Origin: an uncultured Victivallales bacterium
Lineage (GTDB): Bacteria; Verrucomicrobiota; Lentisphaeria; Oligosphaerales; JAFGRS01
Reading direction: 5' to 3'
Assembly: GCA_903834675.1 (NCBI GenBank)
Contig: CAILKC010000263.1
Location: 1 to 42,413, forward strand
DNA: 42,413 nucleotides
Positions within the stretch are counted from its first letter, which is position 1; every line of letters begins with the position of its first letter. Of this stretch, positions 16,001 to 24,392 are shown one piece after another. The notes beneath the pieces are model-generated. The model did not search any database and was not told the DNA's origin. It was given only the letters and a program-made list of their open reading frames with translations. Both the position numbers and the translations under genes were made by a program.

Positions 16001-16491
16001 TCGAGGTCACCCGCTGGCTGAACGGTCCCGTCCAGATCGTCTCCCTCTTCCGCCCTGCCGGGACCGCCGAGACGGTGACGCTGAGGTTACCGCAGGAACT
16101 GCACGCCTACGATCTCCAGAAACATGAGGACCTCGGCAAGAAGACAGAGTTTTCGCTGGCGGTCAGCCCCTACCGGGCCAGGTTCTACGCCCTGTCACCC
16201 GAGCCTCTGCAACCGGTTCAGCTTGAGGCGGCGCCGACGGTGGCACGGGGCGGCGTGCAACGCCTGCTCATCAGGTCGGCCCTGCCGCTGGGCCAGCAGG
16301 CCGTCAAGCTGCGGCTCGAATTGCCCGATGGCCGGCTGGCCGACTGGCTCGCCCCGGTGGCGATTGTAGACCAGAAGGGGACAGCGGTGGAGGTGCCGGT
16401 GGCGCTCAATGATCCGCCGGGCCTCTGGACCCTGCAGGCGACGGACCTGTACACGGGCAAGACCACAAGCACATCGTTCAGCGTGAAGTAG
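13063..16491 (+). CDS. Large secreted GH42-like glycoside hydrolase
   Basis: The start is the ATG at 13063, nine bases after AAGGAG; an ATG at 13042 lies upstream of that ribosome site. The 1142-residue product has a signal peptide ending near QDMA. A region up to about residue 430 includes Ig- or Fn-like beta segments. A (beta/alpha)8-type domain related to GH42/GH-A clan enzymes follows. It contains YSLGDE (E524, candidate acid/base), a CLSPSC pair, YRAYLREQYGDLAALNASWG, and WWWRWE (E700, candidate nucleophile). A Rossmann-like region with GVIILPMTQALS and GGVLIADLRPG follows, as in the trimerisation domain of GH42, and then beta-rich C-terminal modules. It probably acts on extracellular or periplasmic galactosides or related glycans; the substrate is unknown. 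It likely forms an operon with the next gene, 9 bp on. Confidence 0.78.
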   Translation: MKRVTFLSGLFWLGIACGLAQDMAELEVDHNVNAVFVTPHTDWATPYALGPTRALFFVNGRGANAREVIELKQRFDLDPQMVFWARIVDTTRDDWHGGENGVLRLAQLLAQRWDAFVFMDVQPEKLPLEQQVALIQAVSAGAGLVLLGSDDPRVLKDKNRLKELPAFLGDVEGAVAFAVKNGRGLRLPPRPDLGYRPGWEVAYDEWDMRLGKAILWAAGKEPKLSLTLTAKGTELPRTGLPGAAATLQWQGAGAKTVADVVLRREDGTVISTRQQPLGAPGGSVALESPLVRAGRYVFDVIARDGETVAAFASVPFAVVGERQVAEITLTPDWAEIGQRLSGQVTLAGPPGGAERLLISLFDRRDRELVRQVVEPVTTAAAFSFEVPSWFPMLLEVRATLLEGQQEVASAWRFARVVKRHRGQFNFVMWDTPSGNLAPYAEESLARNGVTAQLRGGTPQPYIAAYDIAWIPYTTHIAADKDAQGVMKPVCWNDEAAIQAQVDKIVDSYLPSRQHGVFVYSLGDEIAVRGSCLSPSCLEAYRAYLREQYGDLAALNASWGSAYASFAEVQLSTPTDNDEAQAFREGNFPRWFDRQAFQSYSFCRLCERFGKGFRRIDPESRCGFEGAGTFGQADDLDGFVRSNGFWSPYPGTADEVLRSIAPRDFPRANWMGYTKDADSLLEKYWRMVTRGCDSVWWWRWEVMGRFHGWLAPNLDPYPAVQEILRDTQMVRDGLGDLLLHSEMQTDGIGILYSQPSAYAAKVQVSPSYGSYESNHEAFHNALREMGLNFRYFTDRQLRMGEVELSRFGVIILPMTQALSAAEAESFRQYVRQGGVLIADLRPGIYDGHLKPLAAGQLDDVFGVLRSGCGEALTADGLIKVAAAGAAPESSLVLPKVKADGGVQAAGATAAGAAGQAPLFLSNRFGQGRAVLLNLALGSYSTLGSEASPDLVARWLRLTLESGRVSPALDLRSAQGQPVRNLEVTRWLNGPVQIVSLFRPAGTAETVTLRLPQELHAYDLQKHEDLGKKTEFSLAVSPYRARFYALSPEPLQPVQLEAAPTVARGGVQRLLIRSALPLGQQAVKLRLELPDGRLADWLAPVAIVDQKGTAVEVPVALNDPPGLWTLQATDLYTGKTTSTSFSVK

Positions 16492-16500
16492 GAGACTGAC

Positions 16501-17667
16501 ATGCGCCATCTGCTGGCTCTGGGTGCCGCCATCACCGTCCCGTTTGCCTTCTGCGCCCCGGCGTCGCCGCAGGTCTCCTTCACGGATCACGGCCCGCAGA
16601 CCGCCATCGCCGGGCCAGGGGCGCCGAAACACGTCGTCGGTCTGCCGCGCACCACGCACACCATCGGCATGAACACCGGCGTCAAGGAGTACGGGCTGCG
16701 CTACGTCGTCGCCCATGACGAGAAGCGCCCCGGCGTCGCCATCCCCGGCGAGGGCTACATCGGCATGCCCGTACCCGCGGACTGTAACTGGTACGGGGGC
16801 GGCTTTTTCGACCTGCAAATCAATGGCCAGACCCTCGGCACGACGCCCGTTCACGCCTTTGGCGGGCGCAGCCTCGGCGAGCGCGCCTATGTCGATTTCG
16901 TCTTCGATACCGCCCTGGCCGTGGTGCGTGTCCGCTTTGTCTGCCTGGTCGGCAGCGACGCGCTCTACTGCCAAACGCTCTTGGAGCCGAAGGCGGAGAT
17001 CACCAGCCTGCGGGTGGCCTTACGCTGCTACCCCTCGGCCTTCGTCAGCAATGCCGAACGGCACGTGCTGACCCCGACCCGAGACCTGGCCCAGGGCGAA
17101 AAGGCAGAACTCGATCCTGCCACGGAGGGTTGGCTGTTGTACTACGATCGCATCTTCGAGGCGGGCTACGCCACCTCCACGAGCCGAGGCGTCGGGCCCT
17201 GTGCCGTCCTCTGGCCCAGCAGCCAGGCGGGCAAGACCACCGTCAGCGTTGGCAACTACGGCACCGATACGATCCTGGACCTCGGGCCGCAGCAACGCGA
17301 CCTGCGCTTCGTCTTCTTCGACTTCGCCGGGACCCTGAATGATGCCGCCAAAGCGAGTCTGCGACAGCGCGCGCCGGGGCTCCAGCAGGAATTGTCCGGG
17401 TTCACCTTCACGGATGCCACGGTTGCCAGCTGGCCGCTGACCCGGAAACAGCAGGAGATTAAGCAGGCGCTGGCGGCAGTACCCGAAGACAAGGAGGCGG
17501 CCGCCGCCTACGCCAGGTGGGCGACCGAACTGGAGGCGCAGCTCCCGCAGGTGCGCAGCGGTGCCGCCGGCGCCATCATGGCCGAAGCCAACGCGGCCAA
17601 GACCATCGCCGCCTGGGAAGAAGGCGTGCCGAACCTCAAGCTGAAGCTGCTGCTGCGGGGGATCTGA
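16501..17667 (+). CDS. Secreted protein of unknown function, paired with the GH42-like gene
   Basis: I do not recognise this 388-residue protein. It has a signal peptide (residues 1 to about 24, MRHLLALGAAITVPFAFC). The middle part is beta-rich with many glycines and aromatics, for example NWYGGGFFDLQING, and could be a carbohydrate-binding or lectin-like fold. The C-terminal 100 residues are helical and charged (KQQEIKQALAAVPEDKEAA, then AAYARWATELEAQ). It starts 9 bp after the GH42-like stop and so is probably co-transcribed. A role in binding or processing the same glycan is inferred from position only. Confidence 0.65.
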   Translation: MRHLLALGAAITVPFAFCAPASPQVSFTDHGPQTAIAGPGAPKHVVGLPRTTHTIGMNTGVKEYGLRYVVAHDEKRPGVAIPGEGYIGMPVPADCNWYGGGFFDLQINGQTLGTTPVHAFGGRSLGERAYVDFVFDTALAVVRVRFVCLVGSDALYCQTLLEPKAEITSLRVALRCYPSAFVSNAERHVLTPTRDLAQGEKAELDPATEGWLLYYDRIFEAGYATSTSRGVGPCAVLWPSSQAGKTTVSVGNYGTDTILDLGPQQRDLRFVFFDFAGTLNDAAKASLRQRAPGLQQELSGFTFTDATVASWPLTRKQQEIKQALAAVPEDKEAAAAYARWATELEAQLPQVRSGAAGAIMAEANAAKTIAAWEEGVPNLKLKLLLRGI

Positions 17668-17722
17668 GCCGCAGGCGCTCTACCCCGCCGGTCAGCCTGC
17701 CTATTTGGGGACCGTCGCCGCA

Positions 17723-20700
17723 CTACCGCCCAGTCGCTGCCGCATGGACGAACGAAGTGTCCCTGCTGAACTCTTTCAGCATCATCTCTGCCGCCCTCTT
17801 GACGATGGGGTCCTTGTCATCCGTGGCGAGCGTCGCGAGGATCTTCTCCGCGGCCGCAGAGCGGAACCGGTCGCCAATCACCTGTACGGCGAACTTCCTC
17901 ACGTAGAAACTCTCGTCCTGCAGCGCCTCTCTGAGTTCAGTCATCGTCAGCAGGCCAAGGTCGCCGAGTCCCTTGAGGACCGTCATCCGTGTCTCCACCT
18001 CGGCATTCTTCAGCTCGCCACGCAGCACCTCTGCTGCTCTCGGACCGCAGCGCAACAAGGCCTGAGCCAGAAGGGCTCGGTACTGGCTATCGCCATCACG
18101 GAAGGCCGCCTTGAGTTCGGCGTCGACGGGCTCGCCGATCTCGTACAGGCCCGAGAGCGCGAGGGACCTGGTCTCAGGGTCGCTGTCCGACAGGGCCACG
18201 CGCCACGCCCCCTGCGCCGCTTTGCCCTGCCGCGCCAGCGCTTTCCGCGCCAGCCGCCGCACCATGATGCTCCTGTCTTGCAGGGCGCTGCTCATCGTCT
18301 CAAGAGTCTTCGCGGGAATGGCCGACGCATCCTCCAACAAGGCCAGCCCGCGGGTGAAGCTATTGCCCTTCGCGCCCTCAACCGGTACGCCAGCACGGCC
18401 AATGACCTTGAAGTCATGCCGCGGCAGCCTGAACTTACAGCCGAACTGGCCGCTGGCTTCGAGCTTGTCGCCGGTCTCCAGGTCGTAATAGCTCTCGCCT
18501 GGCCGCAGGCCGAGCCTTTGCCCATCGAGCTGCACATCGGCCTCGCCACCCTTGCCGAAACTCGTCACCACGATCAGCGCCTGCCCGCCGCGCTTCAGCA
18601 CCAGCCCCTCGGCATCGACCCCCTTGACGGCGACAGGGCAATCCTTCTGCCAATAGGTCCACACCTCGCAGTCCTGCAGCCCGTAGCCAAAATCGCTGAG
18701 CACATACCGCGTTCTGTAGTTCAGCAGCATGCTCGATGGCGGTATGACTCCCGGCCCGTCCCACATTCCAAGTTCATGCACTAAGGTCACTCCCAGCAGG
18801 GTGCGCATGATCCAATCACTCAGCGCCAGATTGCGCACTTTCACCCCCCAGCTTTCCCGCGCCTGGTTCAGCACCAGGGGAACGCTGCCTGACTGCAAGC
18901 CGATGGACTGCGTTCGGATCAGGTCCCGGGCGAACTTGTCCTGATAGTCATCCGTGGTGAATTGCTCCTCCCAATCCAGGTTGATCGCCGCCCAGGTGTT
19001 CACCGGCATGGTGGGCGAGCCTGACATGTGCGCCAGATTGATCATCGGCATCCCGAGCTCCGAGCACAGAACCCAGCTCCGTTTCAGCAGCTCGCGCAGC
19101 GCCAGGGTATCGACTCCCTGTCGAACCTTCCCCTCCTCATCGTAGTAGGCCGTTCCGCCCACCACGTCATGGTTGACCACCAGAAAGGTGTTGTCAAAGT
19201 AGATCCCGTCCGCCGCCCCTTTCTCCAGCATCTTCTTCCACCACCAGAGGCAATAGTCCTGGTAGCTCCTCACCGGTTTCACATCATAGAAGACACCCCT
19301 CTGACCCACGTCGCCCGCAACCACCTTCGCCCTCGACCTGGAGAGCTGCAACAGCGAATCCGCTGACCACTCCCGGCCGCTGTAATCGAAGCGCAGCCAT
19401 TCATCCTGAAAAGTCAGAAACTCCGCGGTGAAATCCGCGCCCCGCGGATTGCAGTAGGGCATCCAGAGGCATGGGATCTTAATCTTGAGTTGTTCCTCGA
19501 GATGCCAGGCGAACGCCGCAATCGCCAGATCCTCCTCCGATCTGAGGATCTGCGGGTTCGGCTGGAAGTCGGCAAACAGCCTCGTCCGGTCGAATGTGCC
19601 CTGCCGATGCGCCTCGCCTGCCAGCGCGTAGGCGGCCTCGTTCTTGTGAGCGGGGTAGATCGAGGAAAAGTGCCCACCTCGCCCGTAGAAGCAGGCGTCC
19701 AGAATGTTGTAGACAAGCATGGCATTGGCATCGTCGGACGTCTTCGTCCAAGCCGCATAGTCGTTGGGCGGCAGCGTCATCCATCGGCGCCAGTTCGTCC
19801 CCTTGGCGTCACCCATGGGCATGGGTTTGGTCGGCGTGGCCTGCAGGCCGAAAACCAGCCTGCGTTCCCGCTTGAGCGCTCCGGGCTTGGTGATGAAGTG
19901 AACCCGTAGCCGCACCGCGCCCTCGCGGCGCTGGACCTCATGCGTGGAGCCGATGTCATCCACCAGCCAGTCCTTGTCATTCTCGGCAAACCAGCACATC
20001 CCCTGCCTTTCGTTGCCCAGCCAAAGGTACGGGATGAACGTGCCGGGGAATTTCGCCCGTCCCTTGGGATCAGCCTTCTCCTCGTGCTGGGCCTTGCTGC
20101 TCTCCCAAACCACCCCTTCGCCTTGGGGGATAGCCCCCGAAAGGTTAGACCGCTCCACGGTGGAATAGGCGTTCATCAACGTGGCGATCTCGGCCTTCAG
20201 CGGAATCACCAGGTCGAAGCTCTCAACCGCCTCGCTGCCAACCTGGTTCAGCACCAGCTCCACCCTCATCATCCCGTCCATCTCATAGTAGCCGTTCGCC
20301 TTGACCGTCAACGGTCCGGCTTTCCAGGCGGAAGAGAACTTCACCAAGTTCTCCTGCTGGGCGGTGAAGGATACTTCCCTGACCACTTCAGTCTTGTATC
20401 TCTTGCCCCCTACCTTCACGTCGAAACGCATGGGTGAGGCCAGTATGGGGATGCCCTCACTCAGGACCTGATCCCAGAGACCGGCCTGGCCCACCTGGTG
20501 CTTCCGCAAGACCACGGAAACCTCGCTGCCCTCCACCTTTATCGGCGTGAACGGCGGCACGACCTTGTCCGTGAAGCCTATCGTATTCCTTTCCCAGTCG
20601 TACTTGGTGCGTTGGAAGTCCTGCCTGACCTCAATGTCCTTGCCGTCCTTGATCCTCAGCACGGCCTGTGCCGTATAGGTGCCGTCGCTGAGCTCGGGCA

Positions 20701-21949
20701 CCGCCATGATCAGCTCGGTTACGCCATCCTTCAGAGTCCGGAAATCTGCTTTAGCTAGGCTTGCTCCGGTCTGATCGTTGATGGTGATGGCCGCCCCCCG
20801 AACCCGCTTGGCGTCCTTCAGTTCCTTGATGATCAGACGGGCTTTGAGTCTGTTGTAGTACGGATAGTAGGCGAGATCGAATTCCGGCGTTCGGGTCGGG
20901 TCAGGATCAACCCACCAGCGGTCCTTCCGCTTCTGGGCGAAGAAGCGGAAGGACCGATAGAAGATGTCGTTCTCCCCGGAGGTGACCTTGAGGTTGGCGG
21001 CGCATTCGCCCTTGGCCGTCTCGTCGCCGAGCGTCACCACCCGGGCCTCCTGGGCCTTCAAGGCCAATTCCTCTTTGAACGCTTGGGGCGGCTTGCCCTC
21101 CGACTGGAACTGGATGTCGGCCTTGACCACCTGCTCCCTGGCGGACAGGTTGCGCAGTTCCACGGAGAGCTGCGCCCCTTTGCCCTCTGCCGCCTGCAGG
21201 CTCAACACCCGAGTCACCACCCCTTCCTCGCGCCAGCCCACCGTGGCCATGGTATTACGGTCGCTGTACGGGTGCCGTTCCCAGTCGTATCCCTGCATCA
21301 CCCAGTCGGTCTGCCAGTCGGGCTTCTTCCAGTTGCGCATGATCCGCATGCCCCAGGCGGTCGTCAGGTCTTCCGGGGACACTCCGAGGGAGCTTAGCGG
21401 GATCGCCACCTCGAGCTGCCACCAGCCATTCTCCACCTTGGAGGCGAACTCCCATTGCACGCGCCATGACGCATCCTTCTTGTCGTCCAGGAATGAGGCG
21501 TCGTTGAGTGCCCCATGGTGGTTCACGATGATCTGGTAGTACTTCCGGTCACCGTCGGCGGCTCCCTTGCGGGGGTCGAGCCATAGCTCCACCGTGTCGT
21601 CCTTGGTCAGGTCCGCGTCACTGGCAGAGGGTGTGGCGTCGGCCAGGATCCCGGCCTGGGGGTGGACCTCGCTGCGCACCGCGAGGTATAGCTTTCTGCC
21701 GTCGCAGGCCAGCCAGAAGACGCCATCCCGGTACTCGATCCAGGTGGCGGTTCGCATGAAGCCGACGACGCGGCAGGCGTCACGCCACTCCTCCTCGCGG
21801 ATCACGCCGTCGATTTTCGGGGCCGTCTTCACCAGCGGCAGAATCACTTCCGTCAAGCGCTCCTTCAGCGTGGCAGCCGCAAGCCTGGGTGGAGAGGTTG
21901 CGGCCGCCAGAAAGACCAGGCTGGCGATGACCCCATATCTGATCGGCAT
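17723..21949 (-). CDS. Giant secreted glycosidase-like protein: CBM9-like + DUF6067-like + HEAT repeats
   Basis: The ATG at 21949 follows GGAGG by nine bases; the TTG six codons earlier is not needed. The 1408-residue protein has a signal peptide (about 1-25). A CBM9/DOMON-like region follows (about 35-230), with APKIDGVIREEEW, a conserved entry motif, and VELWLDPRKG. Beta-rich domains come next, then a (beta/alpha)8-like region resembling the DUF6067 glycosidase family: MCWFAENDKDWLV, IPCLWMPYCNPRG, GIYFDNTFLV and HMSGSPTMPVNTWA. Residues about 1197-1408 are armadillo/HEAT-type helical repeats (for example LQDRSIMVRRLARKALARQG). A HEAT tail on a glycosidase is unusual and may mediate contacts on the cell surface. 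It converges with the upstream secreted gene, 55 bp apart. Confidence 0.75.
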   Translation of the reverse strand: MPIRYGVIASLVFLAAATSPPRLAAATLKERLTEVILPLVKTAPKIDGVIREEEWRDACRVVGFMRTATWIEYRDGVFWLACDGRKLYLAVRSEVHPQAGILADATPSASDADLTKDDTVELWLDPRKGAADGDRKYYQIIVNHHGALNDASFLDDKKDASWRVQWEFASKVENGWWQLEVAIPLSSLGVSPEDLTTAWGMRIMRNWKKPDWQTDWVMQGYDWERHPYSDRNTMATVGWREEGVVTRVLSLQAAEGKGAQLSVELRNLSAREQVVKADIQFQSEGKPPQAFKEELALKAQEARVVTLGDETAKGECAANLKVTSGENDIFYRSFRFFAQKRKDRWWVDPDPTRTPEFDLAYYPYYNRLKARLIIKELKDAKRVRGAAITINDQTGASLAKADFRTLKDGVTELIMAVPELSDGTYTAQAVLRIKDGKDIEVRQDFQRTKYDWERNTIGFTDKVVPPFTPIKVEGSEVSVVLRKHQVGQAGLWDQVLSEGIPILASPMRFDVKVGGKRYKTEVVREVSFTAQQENLVKFSSAWKAGPLTVKANGYYEMDGMMRVELVLNQVGSEAVESFDLVIPLKAEIATLMNAYSTVERSNLSGAIPQGEGVVWESSKAQHEEKADPKGRAKFPGTFIPYLWLGNERQGMCWFAENDKDWLVDDIGSTHEVQRREGAVRLRVHFITKPGALKRERRLVFGLQATPTKPMPMGDAKGTNWRRWMTLPPNDYAAWTKTSDDANAMLVYNILDACFYGRGGHFSSIYPAHKNEAAYALAGEAHRQGTFDRTRLFADFQPNPQILRSEEDLAIAAFAWHLEEQLKIKIPCLWMPYCNPRGADFTAEFLTFQDEWLRFDYSGREWSADSLLQLSRSRAKVVAGDVGQRGVFYDVKPVRSYQDYCLWWWKKMLEKGAADGIYFDNTFLVVNHDVVGGTAYYDEEGKVRQGVDTLALRELLKRSWVLCSELGMPMINLAHMSGSPTMPVNTWAAINLDWEEQFTTDDYQDKFARDLIRTQSIGLQSGSVPLVLNQARESWGVKVRNLALSDWIMRTLLGVTLVHELGMWDGPGVIPPSSMLLNYRTRYVLSDFGYGLQDCEVWTYWQKDCPVAVKGVDAEGLVLKRGGQALIVVTSFGKGGEADVQLDGQRLGLRPGESYYDLETGDKLEASGQFGCKFRLPRHDFKVIGRAGVPVEGAKGNSFTRGLALLEDASAIPAKTLETMSSALQDRSIMVRRLARKALARQGKAAQGAWRVALSDSDPETRSLALSGLYEIGEPVDAELKAAFRDGDSQYRALLAQALLRCGPRAAEVLRGELKNAEVETRMTVLKGLGDLGLLTMTELREALQDESFYVRKFAVQVIGDRFRSAAAEKILATLATDDKDPIVKRAAEMMLKEFSRDTSFVHAAATGR

Positions 21950-21981
21950 GGAGAGGATCCTCCGCAAAACACCCCGTGGCG

Positions 21982-22629
21982 CTACTCCGGGTCGGTGGGC
22001 GCGGCGGGTTCCCCGAGGGCGCGCCGGACCGCTGCGGCCGAGATCGGCCCGAGGCGCCGCACCTGGGCCGCGCCTGGCAGGCTGAGATCAACCACGGTTG
22101 AGCTTTGTCCGCCGTCCGCCGCCACCGGCCCGCCGTCCAGGACCAGGTCCGGGGGTTCGGCCAAGTCGGCAATCGCGCCTTCAGCATCCAGCGCCGCCGG
22201 CCGCCCCGACAGGTTGGCGCTGGTGGCCGCCAGCGGGCAACCCAGCGTCCGCATGATCTCCAGGATCAGCGGGTAGCGCGGAATCCGCAGGCCGATGGTA
22301 CTACCCGCCGGGCCCTTGCCGACCACGGTCAACGGTCCGGGCCAAAACGCGGTTGCCAGGCGGCGCAGGCGGTCGTCCGCCAGCAACCCGGCGCCCTGCG
22401 CTCGGTCCAGGCTGTCGGCCAGCATCTGCAGATGCTTCTCGGGAGTGCGGCACTTCATCCGGAAGATCCGCTCGCGCGCCGCGTCGTCGTTCCAGCGGCA
22501 CATGAGGCCATACACGGTCTCGGTCGGGGCGACGATCACGCCCCCTCCCGCCAGCACCTCCACGACGCGTTGCACCACCGTCGCGGTGGCTACCGACCTG
22601 ATCTGGATCCATTGGAGCGCAGGACACAT
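21982..22629 (-). CDS. YrdC/Sua5-type threonylcarbamoyl-AMP synthase
   Basis: The YrdC fold is evident from GGVIVAPTETVYGLMCRW, then FRMKCRTPEKHLQML (the K-R pair), FWPGPLTVVGKGP, GLRIPRYP and ATSANLSGRPA. The enzyme makes L-threonylcarbamoyl-AMP from threonine, bicarbonate and ATP for t6A modification of tRNA. I prefer the ATG at 22629 (215 residues), which lies 11 nt after GGAG. An ATG at 22638 is too close to it, and the longest frame (to 22689) has no ribosome site. The gene stops 32 bp before the giant glycosidase start. It lacks the C-terminal Sua5 domain, so it is the short bacterial type. Confidence 0.9.
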   Translation of the reverse strand: MCPALQWIQIRSVATATVVQRVVEVLAGGGVIVAPTETVYGLMCRWNDDAARERIFRMKCRTPEKHLQMLADSLDRAQGAGLLADDRLRRLATAFWPGPLTVVGKGPAGSTIGLRIPRYPLILEIMRTLGCPLAATSANLSGRPAALDAEGAIADLAEPPDLVLDGGPVAADGGQSSTVVDLSLPGAAQVRRLGPISAAAVRRALGEPAAPTDPE

Positions 22630-22753
22630 ACCGGCCATCACTCCTTCAGTACCGCATCTCATCCAGAACCTGAAGGCGCTCCCCGCCAAGGCCCGCCGCC
22701 GGCAGTGCGTTCACGGTTCCCGGCGCGATCCCACCACTGGGCGGACGTCTCGC

Positions 22754-24241
22754 TCAGCCCGCCGCCTCCAGCCCCAGCGTCCGTAGGTGCCGCACAAAGT
22801 GCTTCTCCACAAAGCGGTAGTAGACCTCCTCGCCGAGGTCGAGGGCCGCGAAGAAGGCGGGGCCGATGGCGGGGTCACCCAGCAGTCCGCCGTAGGTGAC
22901 GTGCAGCAACTGCCGGGCGGCATCGTGTTCCAGGAGGGCGGGTAACTCGCTGTCCTTGAGCGTGGCCAGGGCCGGGATGCTTGAGAGGTCAGGGGTGATG
23001 TGGTAGAGCTTCAGGGCTTCTGGAAGCACCTCGAAGGCCTTGGCGTGCAGGCGCCGGTACAGCGCCGGGTCGGCGGCGGCGATGGCGCGCACCGCTTCGA
23101 GCCAGCTGGTGCCCGCCGTTTTGACGTGGACCCGGTGCTGGGTGTAGCGCCCGATGATCGGATAGACAGCGAACTTGTCGCTGCCGGAGTGGATGCTGAT
23201 CTTGTAGCCGCCGTAGGCCTTGGCGATGGCGCAGTGCAGCTTGAACTGGCGCTCAAACTCGGCCAGGTCGCCGATGTAGTCAATTGCCTTCTGGAATTCG
23301 CCGATGAAGCGCGGCGCCAGGGACGACACCACGATGTCGCGGTGCAGCAGTTCGCGGATGATGAACAGGTGGTGCGCCGGCAGCGTCGGGGCCTTGGTCT
23401 CATCGATGGAGATTTCCAGATCGAAGGCGTCCCCGCGGCGTTGCCGGAGCAGCTCGTAGGCTTCGCGGGCAAAGTCCATGGCGCCGAGGTACATCACGGC
23501 GCAGCGCCGGGCTTCGAGGTCGGTGATCATGAGGCTTGAGCCGTCGACGTCGAAGGCACGCCCGGCGTAGGTATCGACGAGGCGACGGCGAGCCGCCTCG
23601 GGCAGCTTGGCGAAGGCGGCTTCCACCTCCGCGGGCGACCAGTTCTCGGCGGCGGCGTTCATCTTCTCGGTAAGATCGAGGGTAATCATGGCCATACCGG
23701 CATCGACCGCAACGCCGATGTCCTTGAGGGTCTTGAGGTGGTCGCCGTCAGCGCCGTACCCGGCGCGATAGCCCTCTTGCAGGACCAGGAAGGTGACGTC
23801 GTCTACGACATTTTCATAGGTGCGGCGAGTCAGCGTGAGTTCCCGCATGGACTGCTGCGCCAGGACCGGGGCCGCCGCAAACTGACGGACGGCGCGCACG
23901 TGGCCCGGCGTGGCGCGGCCAAGGCGGTCGCCACAGCCGATGGTGGTGCGCCGGTCGCGTAACGACACGGGCGCCGTCCAGGGAAGCAGGCGGCGCAGGG
24001 CCACGGCATTCGCGTGGGAGAGCGGGCAGAGGCGGACCGTGACGTCGGCGGCCAGCCGGAGTTCGCCGCTGAATTCGGCGGGTAGGTCGCCGGCTTTGGT
24101 GCTGGCCAGCGCCAGGGTCTTGCGGCCGTCAACCCGGGTTACGGCGATGAGGGCCGCTCCGGCCTCGACCAGGCTGGCCGGATACAGGTTGCCGCCCCAG
24201 GTTGACAGGGCCGTGGACAGTGCAACAGGTGTAATCGCCAT
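22754..24241 (-). CDS. uxaE: UxaE-type tagaturonate/fructuronate epimerase
   Basis: The 495-residue product matches the tagaturonate epimerase family: HLKTLKDIGVAVDAGMAMIT, FDLEISIDETKAPTLPAHH, YKISIHSGSDKFAVYPIIG and HVKTAGTSWLEAVRA. These enzymes interconvert D-tagaturonate and D-fructuronate, joining galacturonate breakdown to the glucuronate route. The ATG at 24241 has GAGGAG upstream. The 79 residues upstream in the open frame cross the divergent promoter region and are excluded. It is followed by yrdC after 124 bp. Its presence beside secreted glycosidases suggests use of uronate-containing polysaccharides such as pectin; that is inference. Confidence 0.82.
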   Translation of the reverse strand: MAITPVALSTALSTWGGNLYPASLVEAGAALIAVTRVDGRKTLALASTKAGDLPAEFSGELRLAADVTVRLCPLSHANAVALRRLLPWTAPVSLRDRRTTIGCGDRLGRATPGHVRAVRQFAAAPVLAQQSMRELTLTRRTYENVVDDVTFLVLQEGYRAGYGADGDHLKTLKDIGVAVDAGMAMITLDLTEKMNAAAENWSPAEVEAAFAKLPEAARRRLVDTYAGRAFDVDGSSLMITDLEARRCAVMYLGAMDFAREAYELLRQRRGDAFDLEISIDETKAPTLPAHHLFIIRELLHRDIVVSSLAPRFIGEFQKAIDYIGDLAEFERQFKLHCAIAKAYGGYKISIHSGSDKFAVYPIIGRYTQHRVHVKTAGTSWLEAVRAIAAADPALYRRLHAKAFEVLPEALKLYHITPDLSSIPALATLKDSELPALLEHDAARQLLHVTYGGLLGDPAIGPAFFAALDLGEEVYYRFVEKHFVRHLRTLGLEAAG

Positions 24242-24339
24242 CGGCTGTCTCGCTCCTCTTCGTGCTGCCGCCCCGCGGGGAAACTGCTCCCGCAGGCGCG
24301 ACCGGGAGATGGTGCTTTTCTTTCCGGGTCTCGCTGGTG

Positions 24340-24345
24340 TATAAT
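24340..24345 (+). promoter_or_regulatory. -10 box candidate for the hybrid kinase/receiver gene
   Basis: A perfect TATAAT lies in the divergent gap between uxaE and the hybrid kinase gene. Seventeen bases upstream is only TTTCTT, a poor -35 box. Transcription would begin near 24352, about 40 nt before the preferred start codon. Promoter activity is therefore plausible but uncertain. Confidence 0.4.
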
Positions 24346-24392
24346 AATCGGCCAGACCAAGTCTGCTACGGATGCGGGAGTGCTTTTTCGCT

